NCBI RefSeq assembly: GCF_002608075.1
Contig: NZ_LAHA01000003.1
Location: 129,799 to 193,798, forward strand
DNA length: 64,000 nucleotides
Direction of reading: 5' to 3'
Source of the DNA: Nostoc linckia z4
GTDB taxonomy: Bacteria; Cyanobacteriota; Cyanobacteriia; Cyanobacteriales; Nostocaceae
Positions 17,836-26,332 of the stretch are shown here, piece by piece. Positions within the stretch are counted from its first letter, which is position 1; each line of letters opens with the position of its first letter. The notes beneath the pieces are model-generated. The model was not told where the DNA came from and did not search any database. It was given only the letters and a program-made list of their open reading frames with translations. The position numbers and the translations under genes were made by a program.

Positions 17836-18726
17836 TCACTCACTAGAAAATTTTAAAATATTCTGGGCGGTGATTTGTGGTTGTTCTAAGTGAGGAAGAT
17901 GGCCACAATCTTGAATCCAGATTAGGGTACTTTGGGGAATTGCTCTTTTAAATCTTATGGCATCTTTAATACCTAAAATTTTATCGGAATCTCCCCATAA
18001 AATTAGCGTTGGTTGCAGAATTTGTGATATTTTTTTGAATCTAAAAGCACTATAACCACCACTTTTAGTGAAAGCAATTAAAGCTTGATGCCAATTGGGC
18101 ATTTGTAGGTGTAATGCACTGCAATATAAAGCATCCAAAGAGGCAAGACTTTGATTTTTATATCCAATGCGGGCAATGCGATCGCGCACTTTCATATTAC
18201 TCAAAAACTGAGTTGCTAAATAATCCAATGGTGGAAACATTAATTTACTTAATGGCGAACCACCAGCCAAACCAGCACTATCAATTAACACTAACTTCTT
18301 CACTAATTCTGGATAACTCAAAGCTAAATCAATGGCCGTAGCACCCCCCATTGAAGCACCCACCAAAATTACAGGTTGGTTAATCAAGCTTTTCCAAAAA
18401 TCATAAAGATGGATTTTAATTGCAGACGGGCTATAGGCAATTCCTGATAGTCTATCTGTAAAGCCAAAACCCAACAAATCCACTGCCCAAGTTTCATTAT
18501 TGCCAGCAAGCAATGGCAAAAGCCGACGGAATTCTAATACAGAACTATCAAAACCGTGAATTAGTAAAATCGGAGTACCACCACTCCCTTGCTTAACATA
18601 AGCTGTGGTAATTGGTTCATTAGTTAAAGGCGTAGTGAGAGCAGTTGTTTGAATATTCTGAGCCAGAGTTATGGACGCTGGTTCTGTTAGCTGCCCAACT
18701 GTTTGAGGAAGAAAATTTGGAAACAT
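17836..18726 (-). CDS. Alpha/beta-fold hydrolase
   Basis: A 296-residue hydrolase of the epoxide-hydrolase/haloperoxidase-like group. The oxyanion-hole motif ILLIHGFDSS, the nucleophile elbow VGASMGGATA with catalytic Ser, the acid-bearing LILWGDSDKILG strand and the catalytic His in DCGHLPHLEQP are all present, so it should be active. The cap domain (about residues 160-225) is helical. There is no clear signal peptide, although the N terminus is long and Thr/Pro-rich. Substrate unknown. No operon partner: the upstream ccmK genes are divergent and the HTH gene converges on it. Confidence 0.88.
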   Translation of the reverse strand: MFPNFLPQTVGQLTEPASITLAQNIQTTALTTPLTNEPITTAYVKQGSGGTPILLIHGFDSSVLEFRRLLPLLAGNNETWAVDLLGFGFTDRLSGIAYSPSAIKIHLYDFWKSLINQPVILVGASMGGATAIDLALSYPELVKKLVLIDSAGLAGGSPLSKLMFPPLDYLATQFLSNMKVRDRIARIGYKNQSLASLDALYCSALHLQMPNWHQALIAFTKSGGYSAFRFKKISQILQPTLILWGDSDKILGIKDAIRFKRAIPQSTLIWIQDCGHLPHLEQPQITAQNILKFSSE

Positions 18727-19044
18727 AAATATCAGTTTATCGTACTAGGTCACTGCTAAACATCGCCGATTTTTTTAAATTACAAAATTACATTGACTAA
18801 TACTATTAATTAATATTTTTAATGTATAAAACATCATTCAACTGTAAAAATACTGCTACATATAGATTCATAAAACCAAAAACTATAAAGGCATTTTCAA
18901 TTTAAAATCCCAAATAGTATACCTCTGTGTTGCCTACTACCCCAACACCTGCCATTAAAGAAAGTTTGCCAAAATGTCAAAATTGGGACTAAACCCACGT
19001 ACAATAAATATCACTTATTATTTATTGACTCAGGAGCTAATGCC
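18727..19044. other. Divergent intergenic region upstream of ccmK3
   Basis: AT-rich promoter region for the hydrolase (minus) and ccmK3 (plus). A CAGGAG ribosome site lies at 19031-19036. No other element was recognised. Confidence 0.5.
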
Positions 19045-19356
19045 ATGCCGATGGCGGTTGGCGTAATTGAAACTTTAGGATTTCCTAGTGTCTTAGCTGC
19101 GGCAGATGCAATGGTGAAATCTGCCGCAGTCACGCTGGTGTATTATGGTCTAGCTGAGAGCGGCCGCTTTGTAGTAGCCGTCCGGGGACAAGTTGCTGAA
19201 GTAAAAAGAGCTGTTGCAGAAGGTATTGATGCTGGAGAGCAAGTAAAGGCTGAAACAGTAATCACTCACTATATAGTTCCCAATCCCCCGGAAAATGTGG
19301 AAACTATATTACCAATCCATTTCACTCAAAAATCAGAACCTTTCCGTATTTTCTAG
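19045..19356 (+). CDS. ccmK3: Carboxysome shell protein CcmK3
   Basis: A 103-residue bacterial-microcompartment-domain protein: [20 protein letters not shown], then VTLVYYGLAESGRFVVAVRG and ETVITHYIVPNPPENVE. It forms hexamer-type tiles of the beta-carboxysome shell. Its pore-loop region reads LAESGR instead of the basic (R/K)xGS loop of other CcmK proteins, and the helix preceding it has KSAAVTL rather than KAGRVTL; both are features of CcmK3. In other cyanobacteria CcmK3 assembles with CcmK4 into mixed hexamers. The gene is 86 bases upstream of ccmK4 and away from any ccmKLMN cluster, the usual satellite arrangement. The ATG at 45 of the line, 19045, follows CAGGAG; an internal ATG at 19051 is possible. 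Confidence 0.92.
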   Translation: MPMAVGVIETLGFPSVLAAADAMVKSAAVTLVYYGLAESGRFVVAVRGQVAEVKRAVAEGIDAGEQVKAETVITHYIVPNPPENVETILPIHFTQKSEPFRIF

Positions 19357-19442
19357 GCAATTTCGCCATCACAATCTGTAGCGAAGCTTCGTACAGTTAA
19401 TTTGTCGCGCCACATATCATTTATTCATACAGGAGATTACTA

Positions 19443-19793
19443 ATGTCCCTACAAGCAGTCGGATCGCTGGAAACTAAAGGTTTTCCTGCTGTGCTAGCAG
19501 CAGCAGACGCTATGGTAAAAGCCGGTCGAGTCACTCTGGTTGGTTACATCCGAGTTGGTAGCGCTCGCTTTACAGTTAATATTCGTGGTGATGTTTCTGA
19601 AGTCAAAACAGCTATGGCTGCTGGTGTTGAAGCCGCAGAAAATGTTTATGGCGGTACCTTAGAATCTTGGGTGATTATTCCTCGTCCCCATGAAAACGTT
19701 GAAGCTGTTCTACCAATTGCTTATACAGAAGAAGTCCAACAATATCGAGAATCTGTAGAAAACCCCATTGTTAGATCCTCCAACGGACGATAA
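19443..19793 (+). CDS. ccmK4: Carboxysome shell protein CcmK4
   Basis: A 116-residue BMC-domain shell protein with [20 protein letters not shown], a pore loop in [16 protein letters not shown], and the conserved [15 protein letters not shown] strand. The basic RVGSAR loop lines the central pore thought to select small anions such as bicarbonate and RuBP. The C-terminal tail ([12 protein letters not shown]) is longer than in CcmK1/K2, consistent with CcmK4. A good ribosome site (CAGGAG, 19430-19435) precedes the ATG. It forms an operon with ccmK3 and is probably followed by the hairpin at 20062-20088. Confidence 0.93.
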   Translation: MSLQAVGSLETKGFPAVLAAADAMVKAGRVTLVGYIRVGSARFTVNIRGDVSEVKTAMAAGVEAAENVYGGTLESWVIIPRPHENVEAVLPIAYTEEVQQYRESVENPIVRSSNGR

Positions 19794-20278
19794 CATCAAA
19801 TCCAGTTTTTTCTCTTTTGGCGTTGGCGGAGTCAGACGCTCGCAGGCTCGCTAACGCTACGCTATTGCTTCTTTGGAAGTCAAGTGTCTTTGGCTTTGCT
19901 CAAATATCAAAACTAATAATATCTGTATTATTTATTTTGAATAGCGATCGCCATTCAAAATACTAGAATTCAATAAAAGAGTAAAGTGTACAGAATTTTG
20001 TTCAAAAATCAAATAGGATTCCTGTATTCTTGAGATACTAAAAAGTAAAAAGTAAAAAAATAATCCCCATAAATAAATTTAGGGGATTTATAATCAACGT
20101 CTTATTTCTTCACTCTCCAGGTCTCGAAATAAATGTTTTTATTTCGTTCCATAACAAAGTTGGGGGCTTAGTACCAGCACTTTTTCTATATGAGTGCCTT
20201 TTAATTTTTTACTTTTGTCTTATAAGGTCATCAGTCCCTAATCCCCAGTACCTTGCTATACCAAAACTAAACTTTTGT
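19794..20278. other. Convergent intergenic region with terminator
   Basis: A GC-richer repeat fragment at about 19820-19868 (GCTCGCTAACGCTACGCT) and a strong hairpin at 20062-20088. No gene is supported. Confidence 0.55.
20062..20088. terminator. Hairpin between convergent ccmK4 and PEP-CTERM genes
   Basis: AATCCCC pairs with GGGGATT, and the inner TAAAT pairs with ATTTA around an AA loop, with one bulged A. It is A/T-rich on both sides and could end transcription from either direction. Confidence 0.6.
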
Positions 20279-21031
20279 TCAAGCAGATTCTTTTGCGGCT
20301 TGTAATTTTTGGTTTTTACGTTTGCGTAGAAATAAGCCGCCTACAGCTAGCATACCTAAAGTAACACTAGGTTCAGGCACACTTTCAACACGAAATGTAT
20401 GGTTATCACTTTCAAAGCCGCCACCTTCTGTTTGAGAAATGACAATTTTATTAAACTTGTCATTGGCACCTTCTGAGAAAAACTCAAAGAAGCCATTCTT
20501 TTGACCACCGTGTTGGGAGGCTCCAACAGTAGCGGTTCCATTCAGTATTTCGTATGTCAATTCTCTGATTAAAGTAGTGCCATTGAAGAATTTCAATGTG
20601 TTGCCTACACTTAAAGCCCCTGCATCAAAACCGAAATAACTAAAAGTATTATTACCCTGGGCTTCAATGATGGTATCGCTATCAGAGAAAACTGCTAAAT
20701 AATTAGTTTGGTTGACTTCTGCATTAGCGCCAGAAGGTGCCCAAACATCTGAATAAATACCAGTTTGACCAGAATAAGCTGTGGTAGAATAAGTACCTTT
20801 AGAAAAAGAATATTTTACTAGGTCATTGCCTGGTATTTGACTATTATTAAAATCAAAGGTTGTATAACCTGGACTATTAACGTTGCTAGAAAAAACACCT
20901 TCATTTGTTACTGTAGATTGGCGGTAAGATCCAGCTTCATATGTAAATCCTAAAGCATGTGCTGAACCAGCATAACCAATAGAAGCAATTGTAGAGAGAG
21001 CAATAATAGAAGCAATTTTATTAAAAGACAT
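20279..21031 (-). CDS. PEP-CTERM-anchored exported protein
   Basis: A 250-residue protein with a signal peptide (IIALSTIASIGYAGSAHA), a beta-rich, Ser/Thr/Asn-rich body with many aromatic residues, and a C-terminal sorting signal: VPEPS, a hydrophobic helix (VTLGMLAVGGLFL) and a basic tail, RKRKNQK. Such proteins are processed by an exosortase and released or anchored outside; no exosortase gene is in this window. The motif FSYFGFDAGALSVGNTLKFF resembles extracellular cyanobacterial PEP-CTERM proteins of unknown role. The start ATG at 21031 begins the signal peptide directly. Confidence 0.88.
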   Translation of the reverse strand: MSFNKIASIIALSTIASIGYAGSAHALGFTYEAGSYRQSTVTNEGVFSSNVNSPGYTTFDFNNSQIPGNDLVKYSFSKGTYSTTAYSGQTGIYSDVWAPSGANAEVNQTNYLAVFSDSDTIIEAQGNNTFSYFGFDAGALSVGNTLKFFNGTTLIRELTYEILNGTATVGASQHGGQKNGFFEFFSEGANDKFNKIVISQTEGGGFESDNHTFRVESVPEPSVTLGMLAVGGLFLRKRKNQKLQAAKESA

Positions 21032-21311
21032 CTGTTTTGAGTTCCTGTTTTTTCTTTGTTCTGCATCAATTATGTGATTTAGCCGTCAGAAAAGAACAGG
21101 GCATAATTACTAGATTTATGTCTCATACTCCAATCAATATTTGAGTAAATTTATCAATCTATATCTGCTTCAAAATGCTATTTATACTGCCAAATAATGA
21201 AGTTATTATTTATATTTACCAAGGATTATAAAATCTTAATGAAAGAATATCCTCTACATAAAGAAACTATATTTTTACTCCCAGGACTTACGCAAAAATC
21301 ACCTAATTTCA

Positions 21312-21391
21312 TCATGGCGAGCGATAGCGTAGTCATCTCCCCTGACGTTGAGATTGCTTGTCTGCACTCCGTTTCGGTGGCAATGACAATT
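21312..21391. repeat. Decayed copy of the 461-527 palindrome family
   Basis: The ends retain CATGGCGAGCGA and GTTTCGGTGGCAATGACA, matching the arm of the perfect copy at 461-527. The interior is diverged and extended. A partial AGGACTTACGCA end lies just upstream at 21284. Confidence 0.6.
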
Positions 21392-21497
21392 TGAGTCATT
21401 TCTGCTTGATGATGGCTGCTAAAGACATGAACAACTTGCAAAATAAGTTCAATCTATTGTGAGGTTAAAATCATTGAATTCCTTGTGATGGAAGAAT

Positions 21498-21521
21498 CCC
21501 CCGTTTATAAAACAACGGGGG
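21498..21521. repeat. Small GC-rich hairpin
   Basis: CCCCCGTT and AACGGGGG are perfect 8-base arms with an 8-base loop, followed by TGTCAAAAAAA. It belongs to the GATCCCCG-type hairpins seen at 13344 and 28042. Confidence 0.6.
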
Positions 21522-21579
21522 TGTCAAAAAAATGAATTACGTCTGATGTGAATTATTCAAATCAACGAAATATCAATAC

Positions 21580-21671
21580 AGGACTTACGCACAGGTAACG
21601 GAAAATCCAACCACAGAGGACACAGAGGCCACGGAGAAATAAGAGTTTCAGAGAGTTTTTGCGTAAGTCCT
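21580..21671. mobile_element. 92-bp MITE-like element with 12-bp terminal inverted repeats
   Basis: It begins AGGACTTACGCA and ends TGCGTAAGTCCT, exact inverse complements. The interior has CCACAGAGGACACAGAGG and GAGAAATAAGAGTTT. A diverged copy is at 63822-63910, an interior-only relative at about 53431-53516, and single ends at 21284, 24779, 28012 and 48342. It has no coding capacity; any movement would need a transposase supplied from elsewhere. Confidence 0.75.
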
Positions 21672-21765
21672 ACAATAATTATCCGTTCTATAGAGAGGTT
21701 GCAATTGCTAGTCTATACAAGGATAAATCAAGGGTTTTAGCGTTTAATTCATAATAATGCGCGAA

Positions 21766-23700
21766 TTACAAATTCTTTCCATCAGTTGGTATTGACGGAT
21801 TTTCTAAGGTGGGGTGAGTTAATGTGCTAGTTATTACTTGGTTATTACCACGCACTAACTGATTGATTTGACCTATGAGTTCGCCTAATTTACCTTCTTC
21901 CAGTAAGGTATTGATTAAGGAAAGTCCGCTAGTAGATAGTAGCAATTTGTTAATATCTTGACTGCCGTTGCTGCCATTTGCACCAGGGAATGAATAAATG
22001 CGAGTATCTCCTAAAACTCCTGGTTGTGGTGCTAAGGCAGTCAGAATTTCTGGTAGTTTGTCGGCTAATTCTGGCCAAATAGTTGTAATAATTTTGGCAG
22101 TGAGATTGGCATTACTAATGGAATTTTCCGCAGCAATTTTGGCGCGAATACCTTCGGCTTCGGCTAAAACTTGATCGCGGTTAGCTGCTGCTAAAGTGCG
22201 AATTGCTTCTGCTTCTAATTCTGCTGCTTCTTGGGCGATTTCAGCTTGGCGACGACGGCGGAAAGCATCAATTTCGACGACATTGCGATCGCTAATATTT
22301 TTTTCTTGCGCTTCTCGTTCCGCAGCAATGATTGATAGGCGTTGGTTGCGTTGCGCTTTTTCCACTTCACTGGCGGTTTTAACTGATTCTTCTGCTTTGG
22401 CTTGTTCTGCTTGTGCTACAAAGCTTTCGCGTTTTTTATTGGCAATGGCGATGGCCACATCTTCTTGAGCTAGTTTTGCCAGTCGTTCTGACTCCACTAT
22501 CTGCACTTGTGCCTGTAATTTTCCTGATTCTACAGTTTGTTGGCGTGTAATCTCTGCGAGTTCGGATTCTTGTTTTTGCAGTGCTTGTACTACCTTTAGC
22601 TGTTTATTGCGTTCTTCCAGAGCAATATCAGCTTCAATTTGGCTTTGTTGCACCGCTAATTTTTTGCGAATTTCTTCTTCTTCAACTGATTTTTCTTGTA
22701 AAATTTTAGTTCTGCGTACTGTTGCAGCTTCCCTGTCTTTGGATTCTTGAATTTCCCGTTCTCGCTGTGCTTTGAGTGCTTCTACTTGTAATTTTTGCTC
22801 TAGTTTCGCACTTTCTTGTTCTTGGGCAATTTGTAGCGATCGCTTTTCGGCATCCAGTTCTTTTTGCTCAATCGTTACTTGGGTTGCTAACTCTACTTCT
22901 CGCTTTTGTTGAATCGAACGCTGAATAATTTCGGTTCGCAAACGCACGCCTTGGGCATCAAAAAAGTTATCTGGATCGTAGGTAACACTTTCTAATATTT
23001 CCGAAATGGCAATATTATTTAAAGTTAAGCCGACTTTTTTTAAATCCGGGCCGACTAAGTTCAAAACTTCTTGAGCAAAACCCAATTTATCAGAATCAAT
23101 TTCTGCTAACTCTTTAGTTTTAGCTGCCGCTCTAATTGCGTCATCTGCTCTTTTTTCTAAAGCATTTTTGATATCTTCAGGAGTAATTTTAGTACCACTT
23201 TGAGAGAGTCTAGCGGCTGCTGTCAAGACATCTTCTTCTGAGGCATTAATACACACATAAAAAGTTACGCGGATATCTGCTCGTAAATAATCTTTAGTCC
23301 GGACTGCAAGTTTACCAGTCCGTTCCACATCAATGGAAATTTCTCGCAGAGGTACACGTGTTAGCTGATGAAATCCCGGTAAAATAATACAACCGCCATA
23401 GAGAATTACCGCTTTCTTTTTAATAAAAAGACCCCCAGTCCTGACGAAAGCTTCGTTGTTGGGTGTCACTACATAAACCCGCGTGTAAGCAAACAAGCTG
23501 AATAAGAGTAACAAAACTAAGCCACCAATCACGGCTGGAAAAACTAATCCACCATCGATTTGAGCAAAACTAGGCATAACTTTTACTGGAAGTGTTTGGT
23601 CAATTAATGTTATTTGTTTTTGTTGTTGCAATTTAATCTCTGGAATTTCAGCGATTTTAACACTCGGTAAATACTGAAGAAAAGTCAACCAAAAAAGCAT
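21766..23700 (-). CDS. Flotillin-family (SPFH domain) membrane protein
   Basis: A 644-residue flotillin of the YqiK/FloT type. It has a hydrophobic segment at about residues 55-75 (VIGGLVLLLLFSLFAYT), the SPFH domain from YVVTPNNEAFVRTGG through VTFYVCINASEEDVL to about residue 250, then about 250 residues of Glu/Ala/Gln/Lys-rich coiled coil (REVELATQVTIEQKELDAEK and many similar heptads), and a short C-terminal domain. Flotillins scaffold ordered membrane domains. An AAGAGG ribosome site 7 bases before the ATG at 23700 supports this start. The gene follows the NfeD-like gene by 19 bases, the classical NfeD/flotillin operon. Confidence 0.92.
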   Translation of the reverse strand: MLFWLTFLQYLPSVKIAEIPEIKLQQQKQITLIDQTLPVKVMPSFAQIDGGLVFPAVIGGLVLLLLFSLFAYTRVYVVTPNNEAFVRTGGLFIKKKAVILYGGCIILPGFHQLTRVPLREISIDVERTGKLAVRTKDYLRADIRVTFYVCINASEEDVLTAAARLSQSGTKITPEDIKNALEKRADDAIRAAAKTKELAEIDSDKLGFAQEVLNLVGPDLKKVGLTLNNIAISEILESVTYDPDNFFDAQGVRLRTEIIQRSIQQKREVELATQVTIEQKELDAEKRSLQIAQEQESAKLEQKLQVEALKAQREREIQESKDREAATVRRTKILQEKSVEEEEIRKKLAVQQSQIEADIALEERNKQLKVVQALQKQESELAEITRQQTVESGKLQAQVQIVESERLAKLAQEDVAIAIANKKRESFVAQAEQAKAEESVKTASEVEKAQRNQRLSIIAAEREAQEKNISDRNVVEIDAFRRRRQAEIAQEAAELEAEAIRTLAAANRDQVLAEAEGIRAKIAAENSISNANLTAKIITTIWPELADKLPEILTALAPQPGVLGDTRIYSFPGANGSNGSQDINKLLLSTSGLSLINTLLEEGKLGELIGQINQLVRGNNQVITSTLTHPTLENPSIPTDGKNL

Positions 23701-23720
23701 CTTTTTACCTCTTAATAAAT

Positions 23721-24401
23721 TTAATCCCTTCGAGATGAATTTGTTAACCAGTATTCTTCATCGTGACTATCTTTAGCAATAACTACGTAAATTTGTGCTT
23801 GATGTTCAATAATTAAAACTCTTTCTCCGCGTTGTGGTGCAACAGTTACCCAGTCTGGTAAAACAGCACTAATAGTTAAAAGATTGCGTTTTGCATCTAG
23901 CACATCTACTTGTCCAATTCTGCCCTGATTCTGAGTTGGAATATAAGCTGATGTGACAATTCCAATGCAACCTATTAAGCGATCGCTACTCACATCTTCG
24001 CCAAATTCGGCAAATATTTTCCCAATTGGTTGCGCTATTAATCCTCCCAATAATAAACTAATAATTAGTGAACCAAATAATATAATGCTGCCGATAAAGC
24101 TCCCAATATTATTAGAAACTCCACCAATCCAAACATTCAACATCCACCCCAAAAGACCCCACAAACTCAAATCTGTAGCCAGTAACAATATTAATGGAGC
24201 TTTTCCAATTCCAGCCCATCCCAAGAATTGCCCAAAACCCAATTCGTGATTGCTATCTGCGTCTACATCTGCATCTACATCCACATCTGCATCAATATCA
24301 AAATCTTCCCCTCCACCACCGGAAATTATCATAAAAAAGAACAGCAAAATTCCCATTCCTAGAAAAATCCAATAGGGCAAGTTGTTGAGACTAAACAGCA
24401 T
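23721..24401 (-). CDS. NfeD/YqiJ-like OB-fold membrane protein, flotillin partner
   Basis: A 226-residue membrane protein. It has an N-terminal helix (WIFLGMGILLFFFMIIS), a run of Asp/Val repeats (DIDADVDVDADVDAD), two or three more membrane helices (KAPLILLLATDLSLWGLLGW and IGSIILFGSLIISLLLGG), and a C-terminal OB-like beta domain (RLIGCIGIVTSAYIP to ERVLIIEHQAQIYVV). This is the DUF1449/YqiJ pattern, whose genes sit next to flotillins and stabilise their assemblies. The acidic DxD repeat could bind a cation; that is my inference. It is first in a two-gene operon. Confidence 0.85.
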   Translation of the reverse strand: MLFSLNNLPYWIFLGMGILLFFFMIISGGGGEDFDIDADVDVDADVDADSNHELGFGQFLGWAGIGKAPLILLLATDLSLWGLLGWMLNVWIGGVSNNIGSFIGSIILFGSLIISLLLGGLIAQPIGKIFAEFGEDVSSDRLIGCIGIVTSAYIPTQNQGRIGQVDVLDAKRNLLTISAVLPDWVTVAPQRGERVLIIEHQAQIYVVIAKDSHDEEYWLTNSSRRD

Positions 24402-24892
24402 AATATTTCGTTAATGATATGTGCTGGTAGTTTAGTAATATATAATACTCTTCCAAGAAAATTCCGAATTTCTTTAATGCTTGCAATTGTGCAAAATTAA
24501 ATTGGATAATTTTGACGACTAAGGTCTTTATTTTTTATTGTTAAAGTTGACCAATAAAAGCGGTAAGTTCAGAAAAAAGCTGATAAAGACTTATAACCAT
24601 GTGACTCTAAGACCTCTAAATTCTGACTCTCTCGTATTATACTACAAAAATAATACATAAAATTCCATGTCCATTTTATGAATAGTTGCCCATAACGAAA
24701 GAGCTAGGATTATTTATCTAGTAAAATAATATAAATCTTAAAATTTTTAAAAATTAGCAATCTGAATTCAGCAAATATAGGACTTACCCAACGCTGATAT
24801 TGTCATTGCGACCGAAACGAAGTGTAGGGAAGCAATCCCAGAGTTTTGGCGATTACTTCACTTTGCTGGTAATGATAAATATTAATTAGTTG
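24402..24892. other. Intergenic region upstream of the flotillin operon
   Basis: AT-rich, with a decayed palindrome at 24803-24873 preceded by a partial AGGACTTACCCA end. No gene is supported. Confidence 0.5.
24803..24873. repeat. Decayed palindrome related to 461-527
   Basis: Starts TGTCATTGCGACCGAAACGA and ends with a partly complementary TTTGCTGGTAATGATAA. Several mismatches show it is an old copy. It lies directly after the cinA stop. Confidence 0.6.
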
Positions 24893-26143
24893 CTACCTTG
24901 TTAACAACCTCCGTCGCAAACTATCCAACGCTGCATTTGCACTCACATGGCGAATCAGAGAACGTCCTCGCGCCGCACCAAAATGATACTCAAAACTTGC
25001 CACTTCATCCTTCGGCCCAGCCAAACCGACATAAACCAAACCCACTGGTTTAGTATCTGTTCCCCCAGTAGGGCCAGCAATACCAGTGATACTCAATCCC
25101 CAAGTTGTAGAAAGTCGGGTTTTAACTCCAATTGCCATTTGTTCTGCAACGGTAGCACTTACCGCACCAAATTTATCTAAATCTTCCTGGTGAACTCCTA
25201 GCAACTTAACCTTCGCTGAATTGTCATAAGAAATGACTCCACCCCAAAAGTAATCAGAACTCCCAGAAATCTCTGTTAACATTTGCCCTAGTCCACCACC
25301 AGTGCAAGATTCTGCCACTGAAAGCGTTTCTTTTGATCCACGCAATAACTCACCAACAACAAAAGCAAGATTATCATCATTGATACCGTAAAAATCCAGC
25401 CCAGCGATTTCTTTAATTTGTTTTTCCACAGGTGCAATCAAAGCTTCTGCCGCTGCTTCTGAATTTGCTTTTGCAGAAACTCGCAATCTGACTTCCCCTT
25501 TACCTGCATAGGTGGCTACGGTGGGATTTGGCAAATTTAAATAAGAAGCAACCTTTTCCGCTAAAGCAGATTCACCAATACCCCAAAACTTTAAACTGCG
25601 GCTGTAAATAATTTCCTTACCCCAACCTTGACTTTTGAGAAAGGGAACGGCTGTTTCTTTCCACATCGGGTGCATTTCACTGGGAACCCCAGGAAAAGTA
25701 AAAATCGTGATTTCTGGACGGGGTTGCCAAATGATACCTGGTGCAGTTCCAGTGGGATTGGGTAGAATTTCCGCCCCTTGCGGAATTAAAGCCTGCTTGC
25801 GGTTACTTGGTGACATTACTCGACCACGTTGGGCGAATTTCTTGGTTATATCTTCGATAATTTCTGGGTCTTCTACCAAGGGGGCTTGAAAAAAATCGGC
25901 GATAGTTTCACAAGTGAGGTCATCTGGAGTGGGGCCAAGACCACCAGTAAAAATCAGAATTTGTGCCCTGGAAATAGCAATTTCTATAACTTGCTTTAAC
26001 CGTTCTGGATTATCACCAACCACAGTTTGATAATAATGGGGAATACCTAACTGGGCTAATTGTTGCGCCAAAAATTGAGCATTGCCATTGAGGATGTCTC
26101 CTAGTAGCAATTCTGTACCAACACAAATAATTTCTGCACTCAT
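24893..26143 (-). CDS. cinA: CinA-family protein (competence/damage-inducible; NMN amidohydrolase domain)
   Basis: A 416-residue protein with two domains. Residues 1-170 are the MoaB/MoCF-like part (SAEIICVGTELLLGDILNGN and LIFTGGLGPTPDDLT), which in homologues hydrolyses ADP-ribose. Residues of about 255-416 are the PncC-type nicotinamide-mononucleotide deamidase (VAESCTGGGLGQMLTEISGS, WGGVISYDNSAKVKLLGV and LSITGIAGPTGGT). It acts in pyridine-nucleotide salvage; some bacteria co-express it with competence genes. Length and motifs are complete. It stands upstream of short tandem repeats and downstream of glyA in the same direction, about 190 bases apart. Confidence 0.93.
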   Translation of the reverse strand: MSAEIICVGTELLLGDILNGNAQFLAQQLAQLGIPHYYQTVVGDNPERLKQVIEIAISRAQILIFTGGLGPTPDDLTCETIADFFQAPLVEDPEIIEDITKKFAQRGRVMSPSNRKQALIPQGAEILPNPTGTAPGIIWQPRPEITIFTFPGVPSEMHPMWKETAVPFLKSQGWGKEIIYSRSLKFWGIGESALAEKVASYLNLPNPTVATYAGKGEVRLRVSAKANSEAAAEALIAPVEKQIKEIAGLDFYGINDDNLAFVVGELLRGSKETLSVAESCTGGGLGQMLTEISGSSDYFWGGVISYDNSAKVKLLGVHQEDLDKFGAVSATVAEQMAIGVKTRLSTTWGLSITGIAGPTGGTDTKPVGLVYVGLAGPKDEVASFEYHFGAARGRSLIRHVSANAALDSLRRRLLTR

Positions 26144-26156
26144 TGGAAGGAATAGT

Positions 26157-26328
26157 TAAGAGTTAGGAGTTAGGAGTTAGGAGGTAGGAGTTAGGAGGTA
26201 GGAGTTAGGAGTTAGGAGTTAAAATTTATCACTCTTAACTCTCTAAGTATCATCTCAGGCTATGGCTGGTATGAGTTGGGAGTGGAAAACTTAAAACTCA
26301 TCACTCTTAACTCTTAACTCCTAACTAT
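26157..26328. repeat. Heptameric tandem repeats in opposite orientations
   Basis: 26157-26220 is an array of GTTAGGA with GGTAGGA variants. 26301-26328 has the complementary TCCTAAC/TCTTAAC units. Transcribed, the two arrays could pair to form a long hairpin between glyA and cinA. Confidence 0.75.
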
Positions 26329-26332
26329 CATT

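Larger units (their letters stand above)
21032..21765. other. Repeat-rich intergenic region
   Basis: No supported gene. It contains a decayed palindrome (21312-21391), a hairpin (21498-21521) and a 92-bp MITE-like element (21580-21671). The open frames here run through the repeats. Confidence 0.65.
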
